Source of the DNA: Paracamarosporium sp. OC-R06-R3
Taxonomy: Eukaryota > Ascomycota > Dothideomycetes > Pleosporales > Didymosphaeriaceae
Length of the DNA: 64,000 nucleotides
NCBI GenBank assembly: GCA_019828545.1
Contig: JACVRA010000165.1
Location: 248,001-312,000 of the forward strand
Reading direction: 5' to 3'
The translations under genes were made by a program, and so were the position numbers. Positions 47,371 through 58,857 of this stretch are shown here, piece after piece. The notes beneath the pieces are model-generated. The model made no database searches. It worked only from the letters and a program-made list of their open reading frames with translations, and was not told the DNA's origin. The number at the start of each line of letters is the position of its first letter. Positions within the stretch are counted from its first letter, which is position 1.

Positions 47371-48867
47371 GAGGATGGTATTGTTCAGTCGTCACCGTAC
47401 TCGCGCCTTTCTACCAGAGAGGGCGTCGAGTGCGGTAACGTTGCGGTGCGGTGTAAGGTGTAGAGACGGACCTGTGTCCTTGAATGCCTGGGGCGGGGGG
47501 GGAGTGTTTTGCTGGTCGCGCTCGGCCTAGAGTCGGCGGTGGGGGATGGACGGTGCGCAAGCAGGCGCCTTGTTTGTAAACAGAGGGGGAGAGGGTCCAG
47601 CGACGGCGCAGCAGCAGATTGGAGCGAGGCTGCAGGCGGCGGACGAGGGCGCGGGAGGAGGATGGACTCGCACGGGCGGGGTTGGGAGGGTTGAAGAGGC
47701 CAACGGGGTGCAGTAAGGCTGAGGCGTGTGATTCGATGCTGGGCTAAATCTCGTCGCAGGAGCCGACTGAGGCGTGGACTGGGCAGATCCTGGTCCGCTC
47801 CCTTGCCGCGAAGATGGTTTGAGAGGCGGCAGCTAGGCCCAGAAGAGGCGCAGAAGAGGGTGAGGATGGCTGGTGGCAATCGATAAGAGCCCAAGCGACT
47901 AGGCGCCGGCGCGGGACGAGGCAGTCAGATGGGCGGCCGGAAGACGGCGGTGGTAGAGGCAGGATGACGACAGATCAACAGGCCGTCAACCCCGGGATAC
48001 GAGTCGCACGCAGACAGGCGCGGTGCAGTGCAGCAGATGACGGAGCGGTGCTCAGGCTTTTGTGCAGGGCGGCTGTTGCCGTGGTGCTGGCAAGAATGGG
48101 CGGGTATGATATATGTGCGAGGGAGGGCTGGAATGGCGCGCGGGTGCTCATGAAAGTGGCCTTCTGCGCCGAACTCTGCGGATCAACAAGTAACAGTGCG
48201 TCAAGTTCGAGGCTGAATGGGACATAGCAGGAGGTCAGCGGGCGGGGATGCACGAGGCACGGGCAAGAGCGCAGTGGGAGAGTCGAGAAGCCGGCGGACG
48301 GGGAGCGTGCAGGCAACAAGGCGTGGAGAGTATGCAAGAGGGAGCTCTCGACTTGCCCGATTCCGCCCTTATTTATTGCTGCACACCGGAACGCGAGCCT
48401 GGGAGTCATCTTCTGGCCTCAAAAAACTTGTCGACGGCGTCCGTTCCTTCGCAGCGCCGCAGACGTGGAGCCCTCCCATTGCTCGCCCAGTCCCACTCAG
48501 GCCGCGCCTTACCGCCTCGAGAGCCACTTCAGCCCAAACCACCTGCAGGAATGCCGCCTCCTGCAGCGGCGGAGCCTCGAGGCCTCCGCCATCCAGCCCA
48601 ACATGGAATTTTGCTCTTGTGTGCGCGATCCTCTTGGGCCACGTGTGACGCGCCTACGCCTGTCTCTACATGCCCGTGGCCTACCACAGCCCGCCATGCA
48701 CCTTTCCCGGCCGCGAAGCCGCCCGCCCTGCTGCATTGCCGCACTCCGTTCACCGGTTCAACGTTTGCCTCAGTGAACTGTAAATGGGGCTGTATTGGGT
48801 CTATCCAGAAATTCCATATGATTGCCTCTGAGCCGTCCGCGTATGAAACGCTCGTCCGCGCCCCGTC
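47371..48867. other. Intergenic region upstream of the ULD protein
   Basis: About 1.5 kb of GC-rich DNA. It should include the ULD gene promoter and the 3' UTR of the exchanger. Long frames overlap on several strands, are Arg/Pro/Ser-biased and have no similarity I recognise. Confidence 0.5.
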
Positions 48868-51800
48868 TCAACGTACGCTGCTACTGACGCCCAACACTTC
48901 GACGACCACGTTGACAACTGTGCTGATGCACCACATCGCCACCAGACCCCACCCAATCATCTTGTCCATCTTCCACCGTCTCCATGGTACGACCAACAGG
49001 AGCCCGACAAGGGTGACAAGTAAGGTACCCCCAGATATGACCAGCGTGGTGCTGATGTCGATCGGGTACGGTTTGAACTTGATGGGCTTGTCTGGATGCT
49101 TGGCGTGGTGATGTCGCCCGCCTTTGAGAATGACCCAGCACCCGCTGATGCCAATACCGAGCAGAATGTTCAGCATCGGGCCCCCGAAGCATGCCGAAAG
49201 AGCCATGACTGGGAACCCAAGGCGCGCCACCGTGATGTCGGCGACGAAATCCCCTAGAGAGTTTCCGACTGCAAAAATAGTCAATCCTAGAATAGCATCG
49301 CTCATGTTCAGGATGACACCCAACGTCTTAAGCACGCCGACCACTTCGTTGGCAATGGAGCTGATCCAAGCAATGCTTACCGCAAAACCCAGGAAGCAGA
49401 GCAAGGAACGCCAGCGTGGTGGTCGCGTCGGCGTAGTCGTGGTCAGAAGGAAAGCTAACGTGCACAGTGAAACAAGAAGAGAGTACATCGTTGGTCGGAG
49501 GAGCGCACGCGGGTACTCAATCTCTGTATTCGCCCAAATTATGAGGACGATGAAGAACGGGGCTGTGAAGGTTTGAACAACGACAAGCCATCTGTTCCAC
49601 GTCTTCGGCTCAGATGAGGGTGACGCTACCGGAAGCTGCTCAGGTGACTGCATGATTTCACTCTCGGCCGTGACTGTGACTTGCTGCGACTGGTGGATTG
49701 GGGTTGCGACAATACTACCAGATCTGCCATTGGAGCCGGTCTTACCGATTGAGATCGACGTGTAATCCCTAGGACGATTTCCGCTTGACGATCTTTCGGG
49801 TTCCAGGGGCGAGACCATACTGCGGTGATGCGCCGATAAGCTCCCATTGATCGGTGTCAGTGGATCAGGCAGACTAAGACTCGTTCCAGATGCTGGATCC
49901 GCATCGTCTGCATCATCTCTTTGTGCTTCGACTACAGGCAATGTCACTGTAAGTAAGAAGACGCTCGGTGCCGCAACAACACCGAGTATTTTGTCCCATA
50001 TGTTCTTGTCCCTCCAATTCCACAGGGTAGGAAATAAAGTCGACAAAAGAATAGTAGGCGGTGGTAGGACAGCGGATGGCCACCACCGGGGGACTTTGGC
50101 TCGATCGCTGCTTTCCCCGAAATGGTCCGCGAAGTAATCGGACGAAAGGGATGCAGCAGACACGCTGGGAGGGGGTAGACGGAGACTCGGAGCCCTAGAA
50201 CTACGAGCTGAAGTTGGGTAGTCCGAGTATGCTGGAAAGGGAATTGTAGGCGAAGATGATTCTGGTACGATCAGCTGCGGTTGTGGTCGTGATGGTGCTG
50301 CAGAGTCCGCAACAGGTGATGATAATGGACTTGGAGAGGCAGTGGTCGAACGCAAGGAAGATCCAGAGCCGTCCCAAGTTGGCGGCGCCAGCAAATTAGG
50401 GGTTGGGTTTGGAATCAACGTGGGAATACTGGGACTGGGTGCTGTTGAGCTATATTCGGATGCTGGTGGGGACAGTGATATGACTGGGGAAGGGGGTGGA
50501 TGTCGATCAGCAGCGCCTTGGTCTCTAAAGGTATTCTCTGGTGAAGCCGGCCCAAAATCAATGGTAGGAACGATTCCAGGACGTAATGTTTCGGGATCGA
50601 GGCGGACATTGTCCACATCGTTGGCAGATACTGCTCTCAGACGGTGAGGCAAGTGTCTTTGCGCGTTAAGGGTCGGTTTGGTAACTAGGGGGGTTTCTTC
50701 GGAAGGTCCTTGTCTGATATCGTATGCTGGTCGTGGCGCAGGATCCGAGGTAGTAGATATGAGATCCTGTTGTTGTGCAGTGGTGTATGTTGGATCGTCG
50801 GAGTATCGTCGAAGGTTGATTGGGATCGTCTGTATGTTTCTGGATTTTTGTAAAGATGATAGTACTGCACGGAACTCGAGTGCACCGACCAAACTAGGTC
50901 GAATAGGCGTGTGGGTGTTTCGCCTACCCCCAACTTGTGGTCTACTGACGCGCATATTATCGTTCAGTTCGCCTAGCCATCTTTCGCGCATCTCTTCATT
51001 CTCGTCCGCCTCTAAAGAATCCCTGGAATCGCCACGTTCGAGGGCTGCAAAGTCATCTGCAGATACACCTCGCAACAGACTCGGTCTACTTGCACTCGCT
51101 GGAGTGTCATCTTCGTCGTGGTAATCTTGAGGGATCTCCTCCTCTTCGCCGCCAGGTACAACGTAATGACTTCGCATCGCGGCAGCTCGAAGTTTTCGGG
51201 CCTTTCTGCGTCCTAGCCACCAGTGCCAGAACATGACAAAACATACGTAGAAGATATAGAATCCTACCATGGTGCATGATTCCCATAGCGTCAGCTTCCC
51301 GTCCCAGATAAAGACCATGCTAAATGTCGCGGCAACGATAAAGAAGCTCACATCCCTGACGAAGCTTCGCCTTGCAACTTTGAATGGCCGGACGAGAGCC
51401 ATCGACCCTGCCACCACCGCAGTGATGAAGCCTGCTGCTCCTATCAATTCGCCAATGGCGAGACTGGCAGAATTGGTATTGAAGGCAGCAAATGTCGAGA
51501 AGACATCCGGGCTTCCATTGCCAAACGCTAGAAAGGTAACCCCTGCCATGCTCTCGCTCATACCTAGCAAATTGGCGATGGTACTCAGGTTGACGCAGAA
51601 GAAATCGCTCGCAGCGATGCCGATGGTGCTGAAGAGAAGCGCTAGCCACGCTACGATGATCGTGAACGCGACTGGCTTCGCGTGAGGGAGGTGGCAGTAA
51701 TATAGCGAAAGGTATGAGAAGATGCCGGCTTCTTCGTCTGGACAGTTCTCTCGAACGAATGCGCATTTGTCCTTTGCTTGATGTACCATACGACACTCTT

Positions 51801-51984
51801 CATCCTGGATGAGAACATCTCTTCTCGATAGACCAGCGCTGAGCGCAGGCCTCTCATGCTCACTCTTGATCCATGCTAACAAAGTCAACACCGAGACAGC
51901 CAGTATTGTGAGCGCAAACGGGCGCGCGGAGTAACGGAGGCGCCGGCGCATCATGGATTGCTGTGGAGCAGATGGGAGGTTCAT
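48868..51984 (-). CDS. Cation/Ca2+ exchanger, NCLX type (CaCA superfamily)
   Basis: Intronless, 1038 residues. Two exchanger halves with alpha repeats are visible. The first is GVTFLAFGNGSPDVFS (about 149-163) with IGELIGAAGFITAVVAGS. The second is GLTIFAVGNSLGDFVADI followed by ALSACFGGPMLNILLGIG. The GNGxPD / GNSxGD pair is the cation-binding signature of NCLX/SLC8B1 and yeast YDL206W. Between the halves is a hydrophilic linker of several hundred residues rich in Ser, Pro and Arg, much longer than in animal NCLX, probably a regulatory cytosolic loop. One N-terminal anchor (FALTILAVSVLTLLAWI) and a Cys-rich loop (CRMVHQAKDKCAFVRENC) precede the first half. Which membrane it occupies is not clear. 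Start at ATG 51984. Divergent from condensin. Confidence 0.92.
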   Translation of the reverse strand: MNLPSAPQQSMMRRRLRYSARPFALTILAVSVLTLLAWIKSEHERPALSAGLSRRDVLIQDEECRMVHQAKDKCAFVRENCPDEEAGIFSYLSLYYCHLPHAKPVAFTIIVAWLALLFSTIGIAASDFFCVNLSTIANLLGMSESMAGVTFLAFGNGSPDVFSTFAAFNTNSASLAIGELIGAAGFITAVVAGSMALVRPFKVARRSFVRDVSFFIVAATFSMVFIWDGKLTLWESCTMVGFYIFYVCFVMFWHWWLGRRKARKLRAAAMRSHYVVPGGEEEEIPQDYHDEDDTPASASRPSLLRGVSADDFAALERGDSRDSLEADENEEMRERWLGELNDNMRVSRPQVGGRRNTHTPIRPSLVGALEFRAVLSSLQKSRNIQTIPINLRRYSDDPTYTTAQQQDLISTTSDPAPRPAYDIRQGPSEETPLVTKPTLNAQRHLPHRLRAVSANDVDNVRLDPETLRPGIVPTIDFGPASPENTFRDQGAADRHPPPSPVISLSPPASEYSSTAPSPSIPTLIPNPTPNLLAPPTWDGSGSSLRSTTASPSPLSSPVADSAAPSRPQPQLIVPESSSPTIPFPAYSDYPTSARSSRAPSLRLPPPSVSAASLSSDYFADHFGESSDRAKVPRWWPSAVLPPPTILLSTLFPTLWNWRDKNIWDKILGVVAAPSVFLLTVTLPVVEAQRDDADDADPASGTSLSLPDPLTPINGSLSAHHRSMVSPLEPERSSSGNRPRDYTSISIGKTGSNGRSGSIVATPIHQSQQVTVTAESEIMQSPEQLPVASPSSEPKTWNRWLVVVQTFTAPFFIVLIIWANTEIEYPRALLRPTMYSLLVSLCTLAFLLTTTTPTRPPRWRSLLCFLGFAVSIAWISSIANEVVGVLKTLGVILNMSDAILGLTIFAVGNSLGDFVADITVARLGFPVMALSACFGGPMLNILLGIGISGCWVILKGGRHHHAKHPDKPIKFKPYPIDISTTLVISGGTLLVTLVGLLLVVPWRRWKMDKMIGWGLVAMWCISTVVNVVVEVLGVSSSVR

Positions 51985-52450
51985 TGTCACCTCATCTTAG
52001 TGGGGTTGGCGGTTGGCGGTTGGCGGTTGGCGCGTTTGCTGTAGCTTGGAGGGAGTGCGCCCGTGGCGATCGTGAAGAGGATACGGTGGGTGAGGAGCTG
52101 GTCGCAACAGAACGTGTATCCAAGCTGCGGGCCTGCCAGAGCTTGCGGAGCTGTGGATGATGGTGGGATAAGAATACAGGAGTGTCGAGCTAGGAGAGGC
52201 AACCAGTCAACGCGCAAACGGCATGCGAACGACGGGCGGACTCTTTACATATCACAGCAACAGCACAGGACGACCAAGCGTGATGCGTCGGCGAGCTTGC
52301 ATTACGCGGTTGTGGCTCAGCTGGCTGTGGCGAGTGTGTGGCGGCGGGGAAGTTAGCGCGACCGTCGCACACGTGCCTTGGCGTGTTGTGGGCGTTGTGG
52401 GACGCCGTAAACAACACCACGCTTTGGACTTACAACGACACGCGCCTACA
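51985..52450. promoter_or_regulatory. Divergent promoter, exchanger / condensin
   Basis: A 466-bp intergenic region between two divergent start codons. It includes an exact heptamer array beside the exchanger gene and several CGCG-containing sites. No gene. Confidence 0.5.
52004..52031. repeat. (GGTTGGC)4 heptamer array
   Basis: Four exact heptamers, followed at once by GCGTTTGC. It begins 20 bp upstream of the exchanger ATG, so it may lie in that gene's 5' UTR (as GCCAACC on the transcript). Confidence 0.9.
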
Positions 52451-54999
52451 ATGCCGCGCACCAGCTCCATATACAAAGCGGCGGCGACGCCGCAGAGGGG
52501 ATCTACAACCAAGTAAGCCCCAATTTCCCTCCGCAGACAGACGTACAAACTGCTAACTCCGGGTGCAGAGTGCCGCTGAACGATGATAAGCAAGAGAAAG
52601 CCAACCGCCGCCATGCGCAACTCCAGAGAGACTCGATGCGAGCTTCTGCGACGCCGAACCGAAACCGGAGGTCGTTTGGTCAGGATAGCCCTCACACGCC
52701 CGCGATCGACCAAGACATTGATATGCCTGATGTAACCGGAACCGCCGTGACGCCTATGAAGCGTCCCGTGCCGATACTGGCGAATTTTGAAGAGTGGATC
52801 AAACTGGCAACAGACAACGTAGGCCGACCGATCGTGCTGAGCGGATGTTGTCAGGGCTGACAGATGGCAGAAAATCAATGCGAACAATGCCTTCAACTTC
52901 GCACTGATCGATTACTTCCACGATATGTCTCTGCTAAAGGAGGGCGACGGGGTCAGCTTTCAGAAAGCAAGCGTTACGCTGGATGGCTGCGTCAAAATTT
53001 ATACAAGCAGGGTGGACAGCATAAACACAGACACGAGCAAACTGCTTAGTGGGTTGGCTGAGAGCGGAAACAAGAAGAAACGCGCAGGTGATGCCGAGGG
53101 CTCGGGCGACGAAGATGAGGAGGGTGAAGAGGGTGAAGAGGGCGAAGATGGACAGAAGAAGAAGAGGAAGCGAGCACCACGCGCAAAGGAGTCGAACCTC
53201 GCGGACTCGTTTGAGCAGCTCCAAAACAAAAAGATGGATCTCGACCTATCTGTTGATCCATTGTTCAAGAAAGCTTCCGCAGACTTTGACGAAGGCGGTG
53301 CGAAGGGGTTGCTTCTGAATCACTTGGCTATTGACAGCAACGGCAGAATCGTGTTTGACAGCAGCGACGATGTTAAAGATGCTACACAATCTTCTAGAGA
53401 GACACCAGCTCCAGAAGGCTTTGGGGAACAGGAAGATGAGGAAGCAGACAGCGAAGAGCCGTCTGAAAATGTTACGATCGACATCTCGGGGCTTGCAGCG
53501 AAGTACTTCCCCGACCTCTCCCGGTTAGACGATCAAGATATTTGCCCTTCCATGAAAACTTTCGAGTTAGGAGACGCCAACGGGTCAATGGATTTGCCGT
53601 TCCTTAAAGCCCCCGAGGAAGACGAAGCAGCGCAGCAGCAAGACGAGGAAGAAGAAGCTGGCAATCAATCCGGTCTTTTTCTAGATGGCGACAATGCGCC
53701 GAACTTCGACGATGATGACGAAGTCGGTTTTAACCTTCCTCCAGAAACAGGGTTCGGAGAAGGTGGTGAGCTGTGGGCTAATCAGATTGCACTCGAACCA
53801 CAAGCACGCGTTCACAACATAGAAACCGGCGAAGCTGATGAAGAGGGTGGAGAAGGGGAAGACGGTGGTCTCAATGCGGATGATCAAACATACAGCTTGA
53901 CACTAAACCAAAAACCGGGACAAGAACAAGAGAACATTCTCAGCTATTTCGACGAAGCCCTGAAGAAGAACTGGGCCGGCCCTGAGCACTGGCGTATTCG
54001 TCGGGTCAAAGATATTGGCAAACCTGCTGCCCCCACCAAACGCAAGGAAAAGGAGCCTTTCAAGATCGACTTCTTTTCTCCAATGAGCCAGGAATTAGCG
54101 AACGCGCTTTACACTCCAGCTCCCTCAATGGCTAGTGTGATGATGCCTAAATCCCAATGGAAGTCCAAGACACGCAACCTCGCGCCAGACGACAAGCATT
54201 TCAACTCACGACAATTACTCAGGCTATTCCTGAAGCCAAATATTCGACTAGGCGCCCGGAGAGCCAATCGACCAGCCTATGAAGATAGGCCTAGCGCAAC
54301 GCCTAGCGACGAACCAGATGCCGCACACTGGGCAGCAATGGGGAACGAACATGAAGCGGCAGATGAAGAACCTGTGCCAGATAACGACTATGAAGCCGAC
54401 TTTTTCCAGGATGGCGGCTTACCTATGGCCGGTGGAATGGACGACGATGGGGAAACTTTTGCCGATGCGCGAGATCATTTCTCACCGCCACCGAGTACTG
54501 ACAATCTCGCGCCCACGGCATCGATAGAAGGCGCTGTATCCACCGACGAGGCCGCGTTTGGAACACAACTTGTTACTCAAGTCGGAAGATCTCGCCCAGT
54601 CATGTTAAGTTATGCGCGTGTGGCCAAGAAGGTTGACGTCAAGCGACTAAAGGATGAACTATGGAGCGGGATAGGGTTTGAAGGGGTATGATTAGGTCTG
54701 TCCGAATGATTGAAGATCCACATACTAACACCCCGCAGATTGAAGCCCCGCCCCCTGAAGACGCAAAGGATGACATCGCAACGAAAGCCGTAGACGGTTC
54801 GTTGAAATTTACCCAGGTCATGAATGGACTCCAGACAGTATACCCCCAGAAGGCGATGTCTGAGATCTCAACATCGTATTGTTTCATTTGCCTGTTGCAT
54901 TTGGCCAACGAGAAAGGCCTCGTCATAAACAACCAAGAGGGCTTGGAGGACTTGTCGATCAGGAGAGACTTCTCAGCTGATCTTAGCGTTGGTGACTAG
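52451..54999 (+). CDS. BRN1: Condensin complex subunit 2 (barren/CAP-H, kleisin)
   Basis: Model: join(52451..52512, 52569..52818, 52871..54685, 54739..54999), 795 residues, introns of 56, 52 and 53 bp. CAP-H is the kleisin that closes the condensin SMC2-SMC4 ring and is needed for mitotic chromosome compaction. The N-terminal kleisin block reads LANFEEWIKLATDNKINANN, NFALIDYFHDMSLLKEGDG and ASVTLDGCVKIYTSRVDS. Acidic stretches follow (GSGDEDEEGEEGEEGEDG). The middle has LDLSVDPLFKKASADFDEGG and DISGLAAKYFPDLS. The C-terminal part contains RPVMLSYARVAKKVDVKRLK and, after the last intron, MNGLQTVYPQKAMSEISTS, the winged-helix end that contacts SMC4. The small first exon encodes MPRTSSIYKAAATPQRG. 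Confidence 0.95.
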
Positions 55000-55540
55000 T
55001 TCATTCTATTCTGGTGTATTCCACGGCTTTGGCGTTCTTTGAATTAGACAGTAGGAAGGCTGCATATATGGACGGTATTGCGAAACGTATAATGTGGTAC
55101 GATTTCGAATGTGAATATGCTCTTCATTTTTTGCACGTGGCTATTTGAAGAGCCATACTAGCTTCGATGTTCTGAATAATCCGATTTGGGTGGCTATGCT
55201 AACATCGACTCGGATGTCCGCGGTGCTACACGGGCGTCCACGGGGGTTAAGCGCGCTGACGTATCGACATATCTGCCTTTACGATACTCAACCGCTTTTC
55301 GGTTAAAGGCTTTGAGTTGTCCCGGATCCATTTTCACTGCTAACCACAACTCGCCTTTCTTCGTGTTCCTCCACGGTCATCCGCTGACGAAAGGTCCAGC
55401 CGATGGTTCTGTTGAGCCCTGGAAGGTACTTGTATTTAAACAAAGCGTGCTCTGGGTGTGTGAAGATACTTCACGCAAGAAAGTCCGTTTGGATGTTAAA
55501 TCTATCGTTCTAAGACGACAACAGTACGCAGCAGAAAACA
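55000..55540. other. Intergenic region between condensin and DLH gene
   Basis: About 540 bp that holds the condensin 3' UTR and the promoter of the dienelactone hydrolase-like gene. A plus-strand frame at 55186-55551 is unrecognised and overlaps the next start. Confidence 0.5.
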
Positions 55541-56578
55541 ATGGTGACTGAATGTTGTATATCTGGGTTCCAATGGGATGGCACCCCTACAGGCAGTTCA
55601 GGAAAGATCGCGGATAATGACGCGTACGTAGTGGGAGATAACAAGAAGGTTGCTATACTGGTAATTGCAGGTATGTTTTCTTGTGTGGCGAGTTGGTACA
55701 CATGTCTCTCCAGCAACATGGACTCAGAGTCGACTTACGCACATCTTTCCTGAAAACTGTTCCGGTTTATCAAACAATCTAAGAGGAATCCATTTACATC
55801 CCTACGCTAACCTATATTTTATACAGACCTCTTTGGCTGGACATTCACCAACACCCGTCTCCTCTGCGACGCTTACGCTCACGAAGGAAATGCCACTGTT
55901 TATATGCCTGACTTGTACTTCTACCCCTCTCTTTGTAACATCGACCGTCATCTCATAACCTTGTTTAACTATTTCTAGCTTCGGCGGCCAGGTCCTGGAC
56001 CCTGCCATCATTGCGAATCCCAACCGCTGGAACGAATTTGATCTTGTTGGATGGGGCAAGCGCAACGCGAAAGAAGTGCGATGGGGCGAGATCATCGCCG
56101 TTGCGAAAGCGCTGAAGGAGAAATATGAGAAGCTGGGCGTTATCGGATATTGTTATGGAGGGTGGAGCTTGTTTCGACTGGGAAGTAACGAGTTTGAACC
56201 GAGGCTTGTGGACTGTAGGTCAAGCCCCGTACTTGCTGGAATTTAGATGAGGGATGCATACTGATCGAGGTGACAGGTATTTCGACCGCTCATCCTACGT
56301 GGTTGACGAAGGAGGAGATTGACACTATCGGTGTACCTGTGCAGATCTGCGCGCCGGAGATCGATGCAGCATTTACTCCTGAACTGAAGACGTATGCTAA
56401 CGAGGTCATTCCAACAAAGGGCGTGCCGTACGATTATCAATACTTTCCCAGGGTGGAGCATTCGTTTGCTACGAGGGGAAATTTGGAAGACGAGAAAGAG
56501 AAGAAGGCGATGCTGAGGGCAAAAAGAGCGCAAGTAGCTTGGATGAAAGAGTGGTTACATGGGGATGAAGGGTGGTAG
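55541..56578 (+). CDS. Dienelactone hydrolase family protein
   Basis: Model: join(55541..55670, 55827..55914, 55979..56214, 56277..56578), 251 residues, introns of 156, 64 and 62 bp. It is an alpha/beta hydrolase of the DLH family: KVAILVIADLFGWTFTNTRL, ATVYMPDFFGGQVLDP, a nucleophile elbow GYCYGG with the Cys nucleophile, APEIDAAFTPEL with the acid, and FPRVEHSFATRG with the His. So the Cys-Asp-His triad is complete. The N-terminus CCISGFQWDGTPTGSSGKI is typical for fungal members. No signal peptide, so probably cytosolic. The substrate (dienelactone-like or other esters) cannot be told from sequence. The third exon boundary is chosen because it restores PDFFGGQVL. Confidence 0.92.
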
Positions 56579-58857
56579 CCAAATAGATCTCTTTACGGTG
56601 TTCGCTTGGACCATGTATGAGCCTATGGATGCCTCTCGTCAGGTATCGAGACCTATGAACAGGAACGCTCAGCGATTGAAATAATTGTAAGCCCATCCAT
56701 CCCTACCGAAGCACACCGAATCCATATCAACGAGAATGCTTCAAACCCATGAAATATACATACGCTATTTAAATAAACACAAGAGCGGCAACGGAGGTGG
56801 CAGCAACGATGAAGTCTATTCATCTCACATTTTGAAGATTTTGAAGATATCATACCTAAACAAGCTGACTGAATTTGTCGAAGAAAAATAATACTTGAAA
56901 GTGTAATTACCATACGAGTCACTACACGGAAATCTTATCATGGCGTCTTGGTCATTGGGCATAATTGTTCATTGAGCTATTTCACGACCCTCTCGAAGAA
57001 AAACTGGGATAGTCTCTAGAGACCCAGTGCGCGGTATCAAAGACGAAGCGGTGCGCTTGATCGGGTGTAGACATTTGAAGGAATGCAGTGAGACTGGCAG
57101 AAATGCCGCGATATTTTGTTTGTAATGATCCATCAAGTGTGAGAGTGACGCTGTGTCAAGCGGAACCACGGGTAATCGTGTACGTTCAGCATTGGATCCT
57201 GGACACATTTGACCTACAAAGTGTTCTAGTAGCTTCGGGTTGATTTTTCGTCGCGTTCGCGATAGACGTGCTCACGGGTCCCAAAAGAGCTGAGAGCCGA
57301 CATGGGCTGTAGTCGTATCCACACCACCACATATTAATCAGGACTCAAAAAAGAAATGAGTGCATATTGTTCAGTATTTCCTAATGCACGATCTACGGTG
57401 AGAAGAGGTGTATTGACAATTACTGAGAGTGCTAGCATGGTATGACCACACAACCAAAAACGATGGCGGCATGTGAAGGGAACCTCAGCGTGGGAACTGT
57501 AACCACCCCAGCTAGATATGGCAGGTACACGGCAGAACCAGATCTATCACCGGGTCAGAGCGTGGCTTGCATGCATGACGAAAACCTTCTCCCACGCTCC
57601 CGAATACTCCGATCGGGCTCCATACGTCAGCAACGCAAAACGATTGAGGAAGACGAGCTCACCGAACAGTGCTCCACCTTTCCACATTCCATCACCTCAC
57701 ATCACAAGAATCACACCTAGTCCTACCCTCAACTTCACAGTCGATGCCTTCACCGCCACTGCACACCCCTGTGACCACCACCAGCATATGTCTCACGAGT
57801 CAGATCACGCTGTTGCACAACCTTCCCACGTTTCCTTTCCGCCCCACTCCCGTTCTGCACCACCCGGACGTTCTTTGCCGTACGTACATACCTTATCGTC
57901 ACATCCTGGATCATCCTTGCACCTGCATATTAGGCAACTGGGAGCGGAACTGTATGCGCTGTGTGTTGTAAGTAAGTGGGCATGCAAGAGCTTCCAAATG
58001 CAAATGAGGCATATACGCAGGAGTATCGATCTGTGCGTCTGAAACAAGATCGTCTGGATGGCGAAGGCTGGATCTGGGAAGGACTGGGAGCAGGAAATAT
58101 TTGTGGCACTGATGTAAAGTGGGCAGATGGTCGTGTTCGAGCCTTCAGGAAGTTTTTTTGAACATCACGAGATAGCACGAGAAATATGGTTTCAGAATAT
58201 GCTTTCATGCTGGTCTAAGTGCACTGATACCACTCCAGTATGCCTGTGGTCTAGCTTGTATCTGTACATGATCCCTCTGTATATCGCATTAGATGCTGTG
58301 TGCGCTTGTAGCGGAGATGAAGGTCAGAGAAGAAACGGTAGTACACCGCTAACGGTACAGATGATGAACCCAGACATGATACCCAATATATGTAGTAGGA
58401 ATGTTGATGCGCGAGAAACAAACAAAACAAGCAGTGTCGTGATATAAATAAATTGCGAGTCAGCCGTCTCGATGTCAGGAAAGATCGAACCCTGAAGTAA
58501 ACGTGCCATTTTTTGGTGAAGAGAAACAGCCGAAGAACTGGTACCGAGCTATGCAGATTTAAACATGAGTAGCGCTTTCGATGATTGCGAAGGAGAGCGA
58601 GAAGCTCGCTCAAGATCCTATGAGTATGCCGTCGAATGCTGTTACCAATTCCAGAGAGCGAAGTAGATGCAGTGAGCTGTGGTCGAAATTTCCAGAAATC
58701 CAGAAGGTTCATCCGTCGTTGGGAAAGGAAAATAAAAGCACAATCGAAGCATTCATTGCGGTAGGTTTAGGAGGTGAGGTTTATGTTGAATAACTCCACC
58801 TTGTGTAAGAGGCCCCGCTATGGCCGGAACTCAAACAGAAGTGATTTGAAGAGGTAA
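56579..58857. other. Gene-poor region, DLH gene to transcription factor
   Basis: About 2.3 kb. Frames such as 57518-58042 (+) and 58251-58712 (-) are His/Ser/Pro- or Leu/Phe-biased and unrecognised. I see no RNA gene, repeat array or transposon end. The 3' UTRs of both flanking genes lie here. Confidence 0.45.

Noticed and set aside
54686..54738. Premature stop in condensin after IGFEG
   Set aside because: A 53-bp intron joins it in phase 0 to IEAPPPEDAKDD and the conserved C-terminal block.
57518..58042. 174-codon plus-strand frame rich in His, Ser and Pro
   Set aside because: No recognised motif, overlapped by a second open frame, and composition follows the local C/T richness.
58480..58510. 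Second T-loop-like motif on the minus strand
   Set aside because: The stem is only four pairs with an 11-base loop; no cloverleaf can be drawn.
58251..58712. 153-codon minus-strand hydrophobic frame
   Set aside because: AT-rich DNA gives Leu/Phe/Tyr codons by default; no orderly membrane helices, and no similarity.
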